Source of the DNA: Oscillospiraceae bacterium
GTDB taxonomy: Bacteria; Bacillota; Clostridia; Oscillospirales; UBA929
Direction of reading: 5' to 3'
Assembly: GCA_031265355.1 (NCBI GenBank)
Contig: JAISCT010000068.1
Coordinates: 1 to 40,327, forward strand
DNA length: 40,327 bases
Of the stretch, positions 38,821-40,327 are shown in pieces (the first letter of the stretch is position 1; each line of letters opens with the position of its first letter). The notes under the pieces are model-generated. The model searched no databases, was not told the DNA's origin, and was given only the letters and a program-made list of their open reading frames with translations. The position numbers were made by a program, and so were the translations under genes.

Positions 38821-40206
38821 ATGGAATACAAACGCCACGCGGAAGAAACTGTCCGCAAGCTCGCCGGCATGTTTGGGGCGGTGCTTGTGACCGGCGCGCG
38901 TCAGGTGGGTAAGACCACACTGCTGCAAAAGATGACGCGGGGTGTGACATACGTCACGCTGGACGATAAACTGCAGCTGACCGCCGCCGTCACACTGAGC
39001 GGTACTTTCTTTAAAGACCATACACCGCCGGTGTTTGTGGACGAGATTCAGGAACTGCTGAGCCGCCACTTGCGAAAGTCTTGCGCCGGATTTTTGGGGC
39101 AAGACGCGGAGGACGACCGCCGCAAGGCTTGGTGCCTTGCAAGGGAGGACGACAAAGTATTGCGTCAAAAAGACAAGCAAGAATCCGCAAGTGACGGCTT
39201 AGCAGTTCCTGAGTATGCGCCGGAGCTCTTCCCGCAGATGAAGATCATCATCGACAGAGAAAAGAAGAAGGGACTGTTCTACCTCTCTGGGTCCCAGCAG
39301 TTCAGAATGATGAAGCATGTGAGCGAGTCCCTGGCTGGGCGGCTGGGAATCTTGCAGCTGCCCGGACTCTCTCTGCGAGAACAGTCCGGCGTGGCCTTTT
39401 CCGTGCCTTTTTTGCCCACCGACGCCTATTTCTCGGCACGAAAACAAGAGGCAATGCCCATAGATTATGCAACAGTGTGGCGGACCATTCACCGCGGCAG
39501 CATGCCGGAGCTGTGCGCCCATCCCGATTTTGACTGGCAGATGTTTTATGCCGCCTATATCAAAACCTATATTGAACGGGATGTGCGCGATCTCGCGCAG
39601 GTGGGGGATGAGATCAAGTTTTTGCGATTCATGACCGCGGCGGCCGCTTGTACAGGCCAGCTGTTGAATGTGGCGTCGCTGGCGCGGGATGTGGACGTCA
39701 GCCCTCCAACGGCCGAACGCTGGCTGTCCATCTTGGTCGCATCACACCTCATCTACCTGCTTTCGCCCTATCACAACAACATCTTAAAACGCGCCGTCAA
39801 GACACCCAAACTGTATTTTCTGGACACGGGCCTCGCAGCCTATCTCACCCGGTGGAATACGCCGGAGGCCCTCAAGTCCGGCGCGATGGCCGGAGCGTTT
39901 TTTGAAACGTTTGTGGTGTCCGAGCTTTTCAAGGGCTATGCCAACGCCGGTGTGCTGGACCTGCCGCTCTACTTTTACCGGGACAAAGAGGGCCGTGAGA
40001 TCGACGTGCTGATCGAAACGGACGGGACGCTGTATCCCCTCGAAATCAAAAAACACGCGGACCCGGATCGAAGAGATACGGCGCGCTTTGCCCTGCTGGA
40101 CAAAATCCCAAACACAAAACGCGGACCGGGCGGGGTGATCTGCCTGTACGACAGCCTGGTCACGCTGCAGGATGCCGACCGAGCGATCCCGGTGCACCTG
40201 CTGTGA
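38821..40206 (+). CDS. AAA_14/DUF4143 ATP-binding protein with an in-frame insertion
   Basis: 461 residues from ATG 38821 after AAAGGAG. It has Walker A GARQVGKTT (residues 25-33), Walker B VFVDEIQ (71-77), and the segment KGLFYLSGSQQFRMMKHVSE. A C-terminal DUF4143 domain ends in a PD-(D/E)XK-like fold (EIDVLIETDG, PLEIKK). The family is widespread in anaerobes with no settled role; some members are linked to mobile or defence functions. Between DEIQ and YAPELFP, which normally join directly, are 54 extra residues (78-131) encoded by a palindromic element. They are Lys/Arg/Asp-rich and unlike the rest. The frame stays open, so the protein may be made, but ATPase function is doubtful. Confidence 0.85.
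   Translation: MEYKRHAEETVRKLAGMFGAVLVTGARQVGKTTLLQKMTRGVTYVTLDDKLQLTAAVTLSGTFFKDHTPPVFVDEIQELLSRHLRKSCAGFLGQDAEDDRRKAWCLAREDDKVLRQKDKQESASDGLAVPEYAPELFPQMKIIIDREKKKGLFYLSGSQQFRMMKHVSESLAGRLGILQLPGLSLREQSGVAFSVPFLPTDAYFSARKQEAMPIDYATVWRTIHRGSMPELCAHPDFDWQMFYAAYIKTYIERDVRDLAQVGDEIKFLRFMTAAAACTGQLLNVASLARDVDVSPPTAERWLSILVASHLIYLLSPYHNNILKRAVKTPKLYFLDTGLAAYLTRWNTPEALKSGAMAGAFFETFVVSELFKGYANAGVLDLPLYFYRDKEGREIDVLIETDGTLYPLEIKKHADPDRRDTARFALLDKIPNTKRGPGGVICLYDSLVTLQDADRAIPVHLL
39052..39213 (+). mobile_element. 162-bp palindromic insertion element within the ATPase gene
   Basis: Ends are 27-bp inverted repeats, 39048-39074 and 39186-39212, with 25 of 27 bases matching. Similarity continues inward imperfectly, and the centre is a hairpin, GCAAGGC-TTGGT-GCCTTGC. 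The length is a multiple of three and it carries no stop in the gene's frame. The boundary is inferred from the usual DEIQ-YAPELFP junction of the protein family. It encodes no transposase, so it is MITE-like. Confidence 0.8.
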
Positions 40207-40260
40207 CAACATGAGTTTTACATTGTTTTGTACTAGAAACCAGACCGGGTGCTTCAAAGT

Positions 40261-40281
40261 ACCATAACATATGGTTTTTTT
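40261..40281 (+). terminator. Short terminator after the ATPase gene
   Basis: ACCATA-ACA-TATGGT followed by a run of T (40275-40281), 54 bases after the stop codon. The stem is AT-rich and short. Confidence 0.5.
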
Positions 40282-40293
40282 AAAGATTAATGC

Positions 40294-40322
40294 TTGACAG
40301 ACCTCCCTATTCATAGTATAAT
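40294..40322 (+). promoter_or_regulatory. Consensus promoter at the right edge
   Basis: TTGACA (40294-40299), 17 bases, TATAAT (40317-40322), driving a gene beyond the window. Confidence 0.9.
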
Positions 40323-40327
40323 TTGTA

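Overview
The window reads as chromosome of a high-GC, Gram-positive, flagellated member of the Clostridia (Oscillospirales-like; inferred). The evidence is a Clostridia/Bacilli-type flagellar operon with FliY, FlbD, FlhF, FlhG and a DUF6115 protein. An S-layer protein with SLH repeats, a DUF1292 protein, a BofC-like protein and an L10 leader ahead of rplJ-rplL point the same way. No tRNA, rRNA or CRISPR array was seen.

Layout. (1) 1-4033 is a visibly AT-richer accessory island. It has the start of a serine recombinase leaving the left edge, a small secreted protein that looks frame-broken, and two copies of a cysteine-motif protein resembling double-CXXCG immunity proteins. Between the copies lie an immunity-like small protein, a small membrane protein and a possible toxin fragment. 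(2) 4073-14809 is housekeeping: a membrane-anchored SurA/PrsA-like foldase, a PTS-EIIC/EAL fusion on the minus strand, rplJ-rplL with leader, a BofC-like protein, a DUF1292 protein, a probable 6S RNA, rubredoxin, a large HTH protein, and a K+-dependent membrane pyrophosphatase on the minus strand. (3) 15150-35518 is one long flagellar run: fliI-fliJ-motE/ylxF-fliK-flgD-flgE-flbD-fliL-fliM-fliY-cheY-fliO-fliP-fliQ-fliR-flhB-flhA-flhF-flhG, then a PilZ protein with its own promoter, the motility sigma factor, a small unknown protein and DUF6115. The usual upstream genes flgB, flgC, fliE, fliF, fliG and fliH are not in front of fliI, and motA/motB are not between flbD and fliL. (4) 35706-38638 is a strongly promoted SLH surface protein. 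(5) 38753-40206 is an AAA/DUF4143 ATPase that carries a palindromic element inserted in frame.

How it works together. The flagellar block encodes the export ATPase (FliI/J), the export gate (FliO/P/Q/R, FlhB, FlhA), hook assembly (FliK, FlgD, FlgE), the switch (FliM, FliY), its signal CheY, and number/placement control (FlhF, FlhG). Cyclic-di-GMP probably enters through the PilZ protein and could be degraded by the PTS-EAL protein.

The least ordinary content is in small repeats. There are five intergenic or in-gene arrays each built of exactly five heptanucleotides (24808, 28517, 34932, 35532, and 35614 on the opposite strand). There is a two-hairpin repeat at 7835 and 21683, with a half copy at 20931. 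There is also the 162-bp inverted-repeat insertion inside the ATPase at 39052-39213.
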